A DNA stretch of 12,358 nucleotides from Flavobacteriaceae bacterium (lineage in GTDB: Bacteria > Bacteroidota > Bacteroidia > Flavobacteriales > Flavobacteriaceae). The notes beneath the pieces were generated by a model. That model was given only the letters and a program-made list of their open reading frames with translations, made no database searches and had not been told where the DNA came from. Below are positions 1-8,375 of the stretch, in pieces (within the stretch, counting starts at the first letter, position 1; each line of letters starts with the position of its first letter). Both the position numbers and the translations under genes were made by a program. The DNA lies in NCBI GenBank assembly GCA_008081325.1, contig VMCO01000017.1, positions 1 through 12,358 of the forward strand, given 5' to 3'.

Positions 1-1
1 C

Positions 2-889
2 CTACAGTTTGCCGGTATGTCTTTTTTTGACGCTATAAATCATTCAATGAGTAATATAGCATCTGGTGGTTTTTCAACAAAAAATGCAAGTTTAGGTCAC
101 TGGAATTCTAATCCAATGATTCAATATATTGTCATCATATTTATGTTTTTGGCGGGAACAAATTTTGTTTTAAGTTATTTTGGATTCAAGTTTAATTTTA
201 AAAAGATTTTTTCGGATGATGAATTTAAAGTATACAGTTTATTTATTTTAGGATTTACTTTTTCTGTTGCGTTAATTCTGTTTTTTAATACAGACTTTTT
301 AATGAGTTACGAGAGTCAATTTGAAAGAATTGAAGGTGTATTTAGACATTCTCTTTTTCAGGTTGTTTCGATTATCACAACAACTGGTTTTGTAACTGCT
401 GATTATACTGCTTGGTCTCCGTTACTTTTGCTGTTATTTTTTGGAATGATGTTTTTAGGAGGGTCTGCAGGTAGTACGTCTGGAGGATTTAAAATAATGC
501 GTCATCTTCTAATCATAAAAAATGGTGTTTTACAATTTAAGAAAATCTTACACCCTAACGCCATAATTCCACTTAGATATAATAAATCATCTGTTTCAGC
601 TGAAATTACTTATAATATACTTGGTTTTTTTATTGTATATATGCTTTCATTTATGATAGGGACAATTGTTTTTGCCTTGTTAGGTTTAGATTTTGAATCT
701 GCATTAGGTGTATCTGCTTCCAGTCTTGGGAATGTTGGACCTTCAATTGGTTCATTCGGACCAATGAATACATTTTTTGATTTACCTATACTTGCAAAGT
801 GGTGGTCATCTTTTTTAATGTTGTTAGGCAGACTAGAGTTATTTACAGTATTGATTGTTTTTACTCCCTACTTTTGGAGTAATAGGTAG
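2..889 (+). CDS. trkH: TrkH-family potassium uptake protein, C-terminal part (5' end outside window)
   Basis: Membrane subunit of a Trk/Ktr-type K+ transporter, which imports K+ together with a cytoplasmic TrkA-type NAD-binding subunit (family knowledge). The reading frame is open to the left edge (L-Q-F-A-G precede the Met at 17), so that Met is internal and roughly 200 N-terminal residues of a usual ~490 are missing. Counting from that Met, three of the four pore-loop signatures of the family are visible: ASGGF (15-19), TTTGF (121-125) and LGNVGP (237-242). Hydrophobic segments lie between them, the glycine-rich LGGSAGSTSGG stretch is at 148-157, and a terminal GRLE motif at 271-274. The TAG stop abuts the stop of the convergent aminotransferase gene. 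A KtrB-type assignment is possible; the cut N-terminus leaves the subfamily open. Confidence 0.88.
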   Translation, partial: LQFAGMSFFDAINHSMSNIASGGFSTKNASLGHWNSNPMIQYIVIIFMFLAGTNFVLSYFGFKFNFKKIFSDDEFKVYSLFILGFTFSVALILFFNTDFLMSYESQFERIEGVFRHSLFQVVSIITTTGFVTADYTAWSPLLLLLFFGMMFLGGSAGSTSGGFKIMRHLLIIKNGVLQFKKILHPNAIIPLRYNKSSVSAEITYNILGFFIVYMLSFMIGTIVFALLGLDFESALGVSASSLGNVGPSIGSFGPMNTFFDLPILAKWWSSFLMLLGRLELFTVLIVFTPYFWSNR

Positions 890-2080
890 TTATACTTCAA
901 CCACAGACTTAATCCTTTTAACAGCCTCAATTATTTGTTCCGTAGAGGCAGCGTAAGATATTCTAATACAATTTGGATTTCCAAAGGCATCACCAGTGAC
1001 AGTTGCAACAAGGGCTTTTTCTAACAGAAACATTGACATATCAGAAGCATTATTTATTTTAAATCCGTCAATAGTCTTTCCGAAATAATGAGAAATTTCT
1101 GGAAAAACATAAAATGCGCCATCAGGAACATTACATTTGAATCCTTTAATATTTTCCAGTAAATCAAGAATTAAATCCCTTCTTGACTTAAATTCCTCAA
1201 CCATATATTTTATTTTATCTGGATTTTCATTTAGAGCAGTAATTACAGCTCTTTGTGCAATACAGTTGGCTCCACTTGTGACCTGACCTTGAACTTTGTT
1301 GCAAGCTCTTGCAATCCACTCAGGAGCTCCAATGTAGCCTATTCTCCATCCAGTCATTGCAAAAGCTTTTGAAACACCATTTACTGTAATTGTTCTGTCT
1401 TTTACTTCGTTAATAGTTCCGATGCTATTATGTCTTCCCATATAATTAATATGTTCATATATTTCATCAGAAACGATAAAAATATTCTCGTGAGATTTGA
1501 TAATATTTGATAGCTCTAAAAGTTCATCTTGAGAATAAACAGACCCACTGGGGTTACATGGAGAACTGAACCAAACCATTTTTGTTTTTTTAGTAATCGC
1601 AGATTCAAGCTGTGCCCCTGTCATTTTAAAATCGTTTTTTATATCGGTTTTGACTTCTACAGGAATACCTCCTTTGAGCTTGATAATGTCAGCGTAACTT
1701 ACCCAATAGGGACATGGTAAAATAACTTCGTCACCGGGATTAATCAGTACAGAGGCAATATTATAAAGTGCTTGTTTTGCACCTGTTGAAACTACAATTT
1801 GTGAGGGATTATATATTAATCCATTATCCCTTTCAAATTTTTTTATTATCGCTTTTTTCAAATCTAAATAACCATCTACTGGGGTATATGAATTGTAATT
1901 TTCATCAATAGCTTTTTTTGCAGCTTCTTTAATGAAATCAGGAATATTAAAATCAGGCTCCCCTAAACTTAAACCAATAACATCTTTTCCTTGAGATCTA
2001 AGTTCTCTAGCTTTTGCAGCCATTGCGAGTGTTTGGGATGTCGCCAGATTTTTTACCCTTTCTGATAAGAATTTTTCCAT
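890..2080 (-). CDS. aspC: Class I PLP-dependent aminotransferase, aspartate aminotransferase type
   Basis: Cytoplasmic fold-type I aminotransferase of 396 residues, predicted to interconvert aspartate plus 2-oxoglutarate with oxaloacetate plus glutamate. Landmarks counted from the chosen start: LGEPDF (39-44), CNPSG (175-179) with the conserved Asn176, SDEIY (204-208) with the Asp that contacts the PLP pyridine, VSKAFAMTGWR (236-246) with the Schiff-base Lys238, and Arg373 in IRISYA, which should bind the substrate carboxylate. The frame stays open to 2116, but I chose the ATG at 2078-2080 because the protein then begins MEKFLSERVKNLA, the usual N-terminus of this group; the extra 12 residues look non-coding. 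It is the type related to thermophile subgroup Ib enzymes, some of which also use prephenate, so the exact substrate is less sure than the family. It is divergent from rsmG and convergent with trkH. Confidence 0.9.
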   Translation of the reverse strand: MEKFLSERVKNLATSQTLAMAAKARELRSQGKDVIGLSLGEPDFNIPDFIKEAAKKAIDENYNSYTPVDGYLDLKKAIIKKFERDNGLIYNPSQIVVSTGAKQALYNIASVLINPGDEVILPCPYWVSYADIIKLKGGIPVEVKTDIKNDFKMTGAQLESAITKKTKMVWFSSPCNPSGSVYSQDELLELSNIIKSHENIFIVSDEIYEHINYMGRHNSIGTINEVKDRTITVNGVSKAFAMTGWRIGYIGAPEWIARACNKVQGQVTSGANCIAQRAVITALNENPDKIKYMVEEFKSRRDLILDLLENIKGFKCNVPDGAFYVFPEISHYFGKTIDGFKINNASDMSMFLLEKALVATVTGDAFGNPNCIRISYAASTEQIIEAVKRIKSVVEV

Positions 2081-2143
2081 AATTTTAAGTTGCCTAAAAA
2101 TAACACTTAGTGTCAATTTTTAAAATTTTTGTTTACAATATCA

Positions 2144-2151
2144 TACTTTTG
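2144..2151 (+). promoter_or_regulatory. Possible -7 promoter element for rsmG
   Basis: TACTTTTG matches the Bacteroidota housekeeping -7 consensus TAnnTTTG and lies 16 bases before the rsmG ATG. No TTG sits at the usual 17-23 base spacing upstream; the nearest TTG (2129-2131) is only 12 bases away. If used, the transcript would have a leader of about ten bases. The assignment rests on one element only. Confidence 0.35.
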
Positions 2152-2167
2152 TTTAATAACTTTTGTC

Positions 2168-2785
2168 ATGAAGATTATACTTGAAGAGTTTCCTGAAATA
2201 AACGATGTTCAGATTGACCAATTTTCAAAATTGAAAAAGATCTATGAAGATTGGAATAATAAGATTAATGTTATTTCAAGAAAGGATATTGAAAATATTT
2301 ATGAAAGACATGTTCTTCATTCTTTAGCAATTGCAAAATTTATAAAATTTAAAAAGGGAACAACAATACTAGATTTAGGTACTGGTGGAGGGTTTCCAGG
2401 AATTCCTTTGTCAATTATTTATCCAGATTCTAATTTTATTTTGGTTGATAGTATCAAAAAGAAAATAGTAGTGGTAAATGAAATTATAAATAAACTTGGA
2501 ATTAATAATGTTCAATCTGAGTGGTCTCGTGCAGAAAATTTAGATTATAAATACGATTTTTTAGTTACAAGAGCTGTAGCAAAAATGCCAACTATCATTG
2601 AATGGTCTAAGGGAAAATTTAAAAAAAACTCTATAAATGCAATAACTAACGGAATTATTGCATTGAAGGGAGGGGATATTGACAATGAGTTGAAAAACAT
2701 TAAAGAAAAAAAAATAGTAGATATCAAAGATATCTTTGATATCTACTATTTCTCAGATAAGAAGATTGTTTATGTACCCTCTTAG
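2168..2785 (+). CDS. rsmG: 16S rRNA (guanine-527-N7)-methyltransferase RsmG (GidB)
   Basis: SAM-dependent methyltransferase that makes m7G527 in the 530 loop of 16S rRNA (family knowledge). The protein has 205 residues, a normal length. Visible signatures are NVISRKD (34-40), HVLHSL (48-53), the SAM-binding LDLGTGGGFPGIPLSI (68-83), VDSIKKK (93-99) after the second strand, and TRAVAKM (134-140). I chose the ATG at 2168 rather than the in-frame ATG at 2129: MKIILEEFP is the typical Bacteroidota N-terminus, and the longer form would start upstream of the probable -7 element. The C-terminal codons 182-195 contain a perfect 40-bp palindrome (see the terminator entry), yet the protein still ends in the expected KKIVYVP. 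The stop codon directly abuts the stop of the convergent M36 peptidase gene. Confidence 0.95.
   Translation: MKIILEEFPEINDVQIDQFSKLKKIYEDWNNKINVISRKDIENIYERHVLHSLAIAKFIKFKKGTTILDLGTGGGFPGIPLSIIYPDSNFILVDSIKKKIVVVNEIINKLGINNVQSEWSRAENLDYKYDFLVTRAVAKMPTIIEWSKGKFKKNSINAITNGIIALKGGDIDNELKNIKEKKIVDIKDIFDIYYFSDKKIVYVPS
2706..2751 (-). terminator. Intrinsic terminator of the minus-strand operon, inside rsmG
   Basis: Positions 2712-2751 are a perfect 40-bp inverted repeat with no unpaired spacer; its centre lies between 2731 and 2732. On the minus strand the hairpin begins 34 bases beyond the peptidase stop codon and runs directly into nine U residues (the A run 2706-2714 on the plus strand, three of which also belong to the stem). 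That is the layout of a Rho-independent terminator. On the plus strand the repeat is followed by CTCAGATAAG with no T run, so it should work in one direction only. The stem is AT-rich (4 G/C per 20-base arm) but very long. Confidence 0.8.
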
Positions 2786-5700
2786 TTATCTTACTCTTAA
2801 TTTGATAGTATTTATTCCTTCTTCACTTTCAACTTTAATGAAATAAATTGAAGTTGATAGATTATTTAAATTGATTTGATAATTATAACTATTTATATCT
2901 TCTTCAATAATTTTTTGACCCATAATATTGAAAATTTGAATATTGGATAGTTTTTCGCTAGAGGTCATATTCAGTATATCATTAAATGGGTTGTAATAAT
3001 ATTCGAATTCTGAAATTTCATTATCATTAATCCCTAGCGTTCCCTCAACTTTAAAATCATCAGTTTGTAATACAAATGTGTCAAAACCAACATAATTAAT
3101 TCCAATTCTTATAGTCTGTCCTTCATATTCGGATAAATCATATTCATATGATGTCCATTCCGTAGGTGCTTCTATATATGTCCCATCTGAAATAATCGTA
3201 AAATCATTATAATCTGAACTATTACCAACAGCAATCTTAAATCTTTCTAGACCCCAATCATCCTTGAGAGTTTTAGCTTTAAAGCTTAGAATTGGAGAAG
3301 TAATTCCATCAAGGGTAAATTCAGGGCTTATCATCCAGTCATCATTTTCAATAATGTTATTGGCTGGTTGACCTGCTATAAAATATAATCCTTGACTACC
3401 ACTGTATGTATTCCACCAATCAACTTCTTGAGGGTTATTTCCTGATGGTGTGGCTAGATCTTGGTTGTAAATAATTCCAGATCCAACATAGCCCTCGTTA
3501 GTAAAATCCATAGCAGTTGAACTATATGTTGATAAACCATCAAGATCATATATTATCCAGTCTCCAATATCACTTGTAATAAATGCATCATAACAGTCAA
3601 AATTATCTCTCCATACAATGGGTAAAGAATAGTTGTCAGGACAATTTGATGTTTCTTGACTTGTAATCGTTACTGAAATTGAATCATTTGAGGGATCTTC
3701 ATCGTTTTCTAATAATGTACCTGAGGTAATTTCATAATCACCAATAATTGAAAAGTCAACCGGAGTGTTAAATGTATATTCTATACTTTGACCACTTAAA
3801 ATTAAACCATTGATAGTTTCGATAATTTGATCTCCTCCGTTTATTTGATAGAATACTTCAATATCTGATGTTTCCGATAAACCGTAATTTCTTACAGTTA
3901 CAGATATATTTTCACTGTTGCTCAATACTCCAGTTTCAGGTGAATCGACAGATAATACACCCGCATCAAACTGGTTGTTAGATTGCGTACAACTTGGAGG
4001 TAAAGAAAAATCTTCAATTTGATCAGTTCTACTACTAGCATTACCTTGGTCAGCTTCCCAACCTAATCCTCTAGCTGCAAAGGCACCCCAGATTAAACAT
4101 TCGTTTGCCCCATTATAAACAAGTTCGTCAGCAAGTAAAATTGCATCTCTCATGTCAACAAAACCAGAGCTACAGGGAGCTAATTTTAAACCATCAATAA
4201 CCAATTGCATAATCATATTATTTCCTCCATTACCATTGGTAAGATCGGGATCAAACCCATATTCATCAATAAACAGCCATGTTAAATCCCACAACATCGT
4301 TGCAAACACAAAACCAACTCCATGGGGTTGACTTACAGACGCAGTATTATTAGTGTCGGCATATGTATATCCGTTAATTCCAAAATCAGGAGAGTATGGT
4401 GCGTTTCTTATACCGGTACCTGTGGGTGATTGTCCAGCAGAGTAGGTTGCAACCCCTCTAGGAACTGTTGGAGCATCATTTTCTCCCAAAGTAATCATTA
4501 ATCCAAACCAATCTGAAAAACCTTCTCCTTGTTGTTCATCATTTTGCATACATCCTGCAGCTTGTGCACCGCCCATTAGTCTATTTGAAATCCCGTGACC
4601 GTATTCGTGAGCAATAATTTCATTGTCGTAATCAGAGTCCGTGTAGTTTGCTGCATTGATAAGTTCTGCGTTAATAGTTTGACCTGATTGTAAGGCAGCA
4701 ATTAATGCTTCACCATCAGCTTGACTAATCATAATTGATGGTATAGTTACACTACCTCCATCTGCACCAGCTCCCATTGTTATTGGACCACCAGCAACAT
4801 TATTAACCATTATTACTGCAATTGCACCTGCATTTTCAGCAGCTAGAATCTTAAAACCAAATTCACAGGTTCCCCTTCTTATAACTGCTATTTTTCCGTT
4901 TAATTCTGAAGAATTAGTTATGGTTTGACACGCGTCATGTGGGTCTGGAGAATCTTCTCCTAATTCACCTTGATCTGTCAATAGTGCCAGTTCTCCCGTC
5001 AGAGGTGTATCATCCGGTAAAGACTCTCCAAAACCTGCAGGTTGACCGGTATAATCTCCGGCTAAACTTCCGTCTAGGATCGTTAAAGGCTCTCCGGCTG
5101 CACCACTCCAAAGAAACATTGTCATTTGAGGGTTTTGTCCATCCGGTGGTGTTCCAAAACTTGCATTATTAAAACCACTACCATCTTGTCCATCTGCATT
5201 AACACTATCGCCTCCAAATCCACCATTTCCATAATTGTTTTCCTGAAAATTACCACTAGCTTCGTCAAATCCATACCTGTACCATATGTCGTGCATCATA
5301 TTATTTATGTAGAATAAATTGGTGATAGATGCATCCATATTTTCAGATGGAGGTAGAGAAAAGTCTGCTTGAAAATTAAAATTCAATTCTGAACCACCAT
5401 CAGGTGAGTAATCGGTATTTATTCCTGTGCCTAATCCGTCTCCTTCATCATCCTCTCTCGCATATACATTATTACCTCTTGTAATTGTATACTCAGGACC
5501 AGAAACACCGTCTGTATCATGCCAGCCAAAAGGAGATGCTACTGGATCAGCTGGATTATTTAATAATTCAAAAGGTCCATGATTAGGACTTGGTGTTGGT
5601 AGTGAAACTACATTATATGATGACCCATCATTAGAAGATTTATTTGAATTATTTTTAACTATGTTGTGGCTATGCTTGTGATTACCATTTTTATCAAATT

Positions 5701-6262
5701 CACAATTTATAATCCAATTTTCTTTTTTTAGAACTTTTCCGTCTTCAGCACTAACAAAGACATCATACCAGTTTTTATGATCTGTTGTAACAATATTAAA
5801 ATTCCAAGTTAGACTTAATTTATCATCCACAACTACATAGACAAGTTTAGCCTCTACATTGTATGGATTGGTGTGTGTCCATCCATTTGGGGAATTTTTA
5901 AATTCCCTAATTTTTAATTCGTTTAATCCTTTTTCAATTGCTGAATAGCTATCGATTTTGGGGGCAAGTAGAGAGTTTTGACCAAAACTATCATCAACAA
6001 ATCTATTTTTATATGATTTTACCTCTCCATTTTTAATTGCCATTGTTGAAATTGCATTGTGAACTTCAATGTTGTTAAATTTTTGTTGAACATAGTAAAC
6101 ATCGTAATTGGGATTTGTTTCAATTGAACTTTTAACAGAGTACTGACTACTTTTCAGAGAAAAGTTATCGACTAAATAGTTATCAATTTTTGACTTATTT
6201 TTTTCTTGTGGATAAAAAACACCACTTATAAGTATAAACAAAATTGTAAAAGTTTTTTTCAA
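2786..6262 (-). CDS. Secreted M36 (fungalysin-type) metallopeptidase with PA, CARDB-like, anchor-J-like and T9SS sorting domains
   Basis: Predicted extracellular zinc endopeptidase of 1158 residues. Domain order: signal peptide (about 1-19), fungalysin/thermolysin propeptide and PepSY-like region (about 25-185), then a catalytic region (about 230-755) carrying the zinc motif HEYGH (552-556) and third ligand Glu580 in GEGFSD. A protease-associated (PA) domain (about 425-535) is inserted before the zinc motif. After it come a CARDB-like beta domain (about 762-868), a choice-of-anchor J/MAM-like domain (about 880-1075), and a T9SS type A sorting domain (about 1082-1158) with the YYNPF and IFNIMGQKI segments. 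The start is TTG (6260-6262): it gives the signal peptide MKKTFTILFILISG, and no ATG exists between it and the in-frame stop of pruA. It lies 15 bases after pruA and is the last gene before the terminator. Specificity cannot be read from sequence. Confidence 0.92.
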   Translation of the reverse strand: MKKTFTILFILISGVFYPQEKNKSKIDNYLVDNFSLKSSQYSVKSSIETNPNYDVYYVQQKFNNIEVHNAISTMAIKNGEVKSYKNRFVDDSFGQNSLLAPKIDSYSAIEKGLNELKIREFKNSPNGWTHTNPYNVEAKLVYVVVDDKLSLTWNFNIVTTDHKNWYDVFVSAEDGKVLKKENWIINCEFDKNGNHKHSHNIVKNNSNKSSNDGSSYNVVSLPTPSPNHGPFELLNNPADPVASPFGWHDTDGVSGPEYTITRGNNVYAREDDEGDGLGTGINTDYSPDGGSELNFNFQADFSLPPSENMDASITNLFYINNMMHDIWYRYGFDEASGNFQENNYGNGGFGGDSVNADGQDGSGFNNASFGTPPDGQNPQMTMFLWSGAAGEPLTILDGSLAGDYTGQPAGFGESLPDDTPLTGELALLTDQGELGEDSPDPHDACQTITNSSELNGKIAVIRRGTCEFGFKILAAENAGAIAVIMVNNVAGGPITMGAGADGGSVTIPSIMISQADGEALIAALQSGQTINAELINAANYTDSDYDNEIIAHEYGHGISNRLMGGAQAAGCMQNDEQQGEGFSDWFGLMITLGENDAPTVPRGVATYSAGQSPTGTGIRNAPYSPDFGINGYTYADTNNTASVSQPHGVGFVFATMLWDLTWLFIDEYGFDPDLTNGNGGNNMIMQLVIDGLKLAPCSSGFVDMRDAILLADELVYNGANECLIWGAFAARGLGWEADQGNASSRTDQIEDFSLPPSCTQSNNQFDAGVLSVDSPETGVLSNSENISVTVRNYGLSETSDIEVFYQINGGDQIIETINGLILSGQSIEYTFNTPVDFSIIGDYEITSGTLLENDEDPSNDSISVTITSQETSNCPDNYSLPIVWRDNFDCYDAFITSDIGDWIIYDLDGLSTYSSTAMDFTNEGYVGSGIIYNQDLATPSGNNPQEVDWWNTYSGSQGLYFIAGQPANNIIENDDWMISPEFTLDGITSPILSFKAKTLKDDWGLERFKIAVGNSSDYNDFTIISDGTYIEAPTEWTSYEYDLSEYEGQTIRIGINYVGFDTFVLQTDDFKVEGTLGINDNEISEFEYYYNPFNDILNMTSSEKLSNIQIFNIMGQKIIEEDINSYNYQINLNNLSTSIYFIKVESEEGINTIKLRVR

Positions 6263-6277
6263 AGCGTTAATGTATTT

Positions 6278-7912
6278 TTAATTTTCTTTGTTTAAAAAAG
6301 GATATTTGTAATCTGTTGGTGTGACAAAAGTTTCTTTAATTAATCTTGGAGACACCCATCTCAATAAGTTTAGCATACTACCGGCTTTATCATTTGTACC
6401 AGATCCTCTAGCTCCACCAAATGGTTGTTTTCCTACAACAGCTCCTGTTGGTTTGTCATTTATATAAAAATTACCCGCTGAATTTTTTAGAGCCTTTGTT
6501 GCTTGTTCAACTATATACCTATCATTAGCAAGAATTGCGCCAGTTAGGGCGTATTCACTGGTTTTATCAACTAAATCTATTGTTTTTTCAAAATCAGAAT
6601 CTTTAAAGACATAGATAGTCATTACTGGTCCAAATATTTCTTCTCTCATAGTTATATATTCTGGATCGGAAGTTAAAATTACTGTAGGTTCAATAAAATA
6701 ACCCTTTGTCTTATCATAACTTCCACCGATAATAACTTCAGCATTTTCAGAATCATTTGCGTCGTCAATATACTTTGATATTTTATCAAATGATTTTTCA
6801 TCAATTACAGATGTAACAAAATTTTCAAAATTTTCAGGGGATCCCATAGAAATTGATTTTAAATCATCTTCAAGATATTTTCTTACATCACTCCATATCG
6901 ATTCAGAAATATATCCTCTAGAGGCTGCACTGCATTTTTGTCCTTGAAATTCAAATGCTCCTCTCGTAATTGCAGTGGAAACCTGTTTTGGATGAGCTGA
7001 TTGGTGAGCTAAAATAAAATCTTTACCGCCTGTTTCACCTACAATTTTTGGATACGTATTGTAGTTTGATATGTTATCTCCTATGGTTTTCCAAAAACTA
7101 TTAAAAACTGAAGTTGATCCTGTAAAATGCAATCCGCTAAATTCTTTGTGAGACAATGCTTTTTCAGTTATGACAGAAGCATTTCCATAAACAGCATTAA
7201 TAACTCCGTCAGGAAGTCCAGCTTCTTTTAATACATCTATAATTATTTTTGCTGAGTAAATTTGAGTGCTGCTAGGTTTCCACAATACAACATTACCTAA
7301 CATAGCCATACAGGTTGGTAAATTACCTGCAATTGCGGTAAAATTAAAAGGAGTAACCGCATATACAAACCCTTCTAGAGGTCTATATTCAACTCTGTTC
7401 CATGCATCTGCATCGCTTTCTGGTTGATTGCTGTAAATCTGGGTCACATATTCAACATTAAATCTCAAAAAATCAATTAATTCACATGCAGAATCTATTT
7501 CAGCTTGATGAACTGTCTTTGATTGTCCAATCATTGTAGCCGCATTTATTCGTGATCTGTAAGGGCCTGCAATTAATTCAGCAGCTTTAAGAAAAATTGC
7601 TGACCTGTTTTCCCATGACATATTTTCCCATTTATTTTTTGCAGCTAGTGCGGATTCAATAGCTTCATCAATATGTTTAGGTTCAGCTACATAATATTCA
7701 CCTACTATTTTTTGATGATCATGAGGCGGGCTGATTGTTTTTTTGTTATTTGACCTTACATCTTTACCGTTTATGTACATTGGAACTTCTGTGAATGAAC
7801 TAATCATTTTTTTATACATATCATGTACGTCTTTTCTTTCTTTAGAACCCGGTATGTAAGATTTAACTATTTCATTTTTTGCTTTTGGTACTTTAAAAAA
7901 ACCTGTGCTCAT
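6278..7912 (-). CDS. pruA: 1-pyrroline-5-carboxylate dehydrogenase (L-glutamate gamma-semialdehyde dehydrogenase)
   Basis: Aldehyde dehydrogenase superfamily enzyme that oxidises glutamate semialdehyde, in equilibrium with pyrroline-5-carboxylate, to glutamate with NAD+: the second step of proline breakdown. At 544 residues it fits the stand-alone P5CDH type rather than the PutA fusion. Active-site landmarks: TPFNF with Asn190, WKPSS with Lys212, VGETGGKDF with general-base Glu293, GQKCSAASR with catalytic Cys327, and EEIFGPV (424-430). No proline dehydrogenase gene is in the window. It is 47 bases downstream of apaG and 15 bases upstream of the M36 peptidase, in one direction, so cotranscription is likely. 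A role in using proline released by secreted peptidases is inference from this neighbourhood. Confidence 0.94.
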   Translation of the reverse strand: MSTGFFKVPKAKNEIVKSYIPGSKERKDVHDMYKKMISSFTEVPMYINGKDVRSNNKKTISPPHDHQKIVGEYYVAEPKHIDEAIESALAAKNKWENMSWENRSAIFLKAAELIAGPYRSRINAATMIGQSKTVHQAEIDSACELIDFLRFNVEYVTQIYSNQPESDADAWNRVEYRPLEGFVYAVTPFNFTAIAGNLPTCMAMLGNVVLWKPSSTQIYSAKIIIDVLKEAGLPDGVINAVYGNASVITEKALSHKEFSGLHFTGSTSVFNSFWKTIGDNISNYNTYPKIVGETGGKDFILAHQSAHPKQVSTAITRGAFEFQGQKCSAASRGYISESIWSDVRKYLEDDLKSISMGSPENFENFVTSVIDEKSFDKISKYIDDANDSENAEVIIGGSYDKTKGYFIEPTVILTSDPEYITMREEIFGPVMTIYVFKDSDFEKTIDLVDKTSEYALTGAILANDRYIVEQATKALKNSAGNFYINDKPTGAVVGKQPFGGARGSGTNDKAGSMLNLLRWVSPRLIKETFVTPTDYKYPFLNKEN

Positions 7913-7959
7913 ACTTGTGAATTTAGTGTGTGAAAATACAACTAATTTTTATAATACTA

Positions 7960-8346
7960 TTAATTAAGCGCAAATGGAGCACTTAATTTAAATGAAGGAA
8001 TAATTACATTAAATTTATGCGTAGAATTTAGATTTATCATCCGGTAATAACCATACATTGCTCCAAAGGGTGAAGCTAATAAACATCCTGATTTGTATTT
8101 ATGAATTTTTCCAGGATGAATTACTGGTTTTTTACCTATAACTCCTTCACCATTTACAATTTCTTCATTATTTAAGGAGTCAAGAATTACCCAGTGTCTT
8201 GAGTTGAGTTGCACAATGTCTGAGCTTTGATTTTCAATAGAAATTGAATATTCAAAAGCATATAAAAGCTTATCTTCCTTGTAATATGTGCCTTGAAACA
8301 AAGTTTCAACAGAAATCTTAATGCCTTTGGTTATTTGTGTTACCAT
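7960..8346 (-). CDS. apaG: ApaG/DUF525 domain protein
   Basis: Small protein of 128 residues made essentially of one ApaG (DUF525) domain, a fibronectin type III-like beta sandwich. Family landmarks are the SRHW segment (49-52), the GxGxxG pattern as GEGVIG (66-71), and the PGKIHKYKSGCLL stretch followed by GAMYGYYRM. In enterobacteria apaG has been linked to Co2+ resistance and Mg2+ efflux, but the molecular role is not settled, so the usual label Co2+/Mg2+ efflux protein should be read with care. It has no signal peptide or membrane segment and is expected in the cytoplasm. It lies 29 bases downstream of the T9SS Plug gene and 47 bases upstream of pruA, both on the same strand. Confidence 0.93.
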   Translation of the reverse strand: MVTQITKGIKISVETLFQGTYYKEDKLLYAFEYSISIENQSSDIVQLNSRHWVILDSLNNEEIVNGEGVIGKKPVIHPGKIHKYKSGCLLASPFGAMYGYYRMINLNSTHKFNVIIPSFKLSAPFALN

Positions 8347-8375
8347 AAAATCTAAATAAAAATAACGAATTTATT

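Noticed and set aside
861..882. Hairpin TTACTCC/GGAGTAA with an 8-base loop at the end of trkH, considered as terminator for trkH or the aminotransferase gene
   Set aside because: Neither strand has a T run after the stem (plus continues TAGGTAG, minus continues AAAACAATC), and the stem is only seven pairs, so it does not fit an intrinsic terminator.
2103..2113. ACACTTAGTGT, a small dyad upstream of the aminotransferase gene, considered as an operator
   Set aside because: Only five-base arms, no extension on either side, and no recognisable promoter nearby on that strand.
2129..2167. Longer RsmG form starting at the ATG at 2129
   Set aside because: It would begin upstream of the probable -7 element, and the 13 extra residues are not typical of RsmG; MKIILEEFP at 2168 is.
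2829..2857. 11-pair hairpin (one G-U pair, 7-base loop) just past the rsmG stop, considered as the rsmG terminator
   Set aside because: It is followed on the plus strand by TAGATTATTT with no clear U run, and it lies in the coding sequence of the peptidase sorting domain. Chance similarity is likely in such AT-rich sequence.
4939..5317. Open frames on the plus strand inside the peptidase gene (and similar ones at 1529-1720, 2545-2727, 8675-8923 and 11027-11296)
   Set aside because: They lie antisense or out of frame within well-supported genes, have no start signals or recognisable domains, and have low-complexity composition typical of shadow frames.
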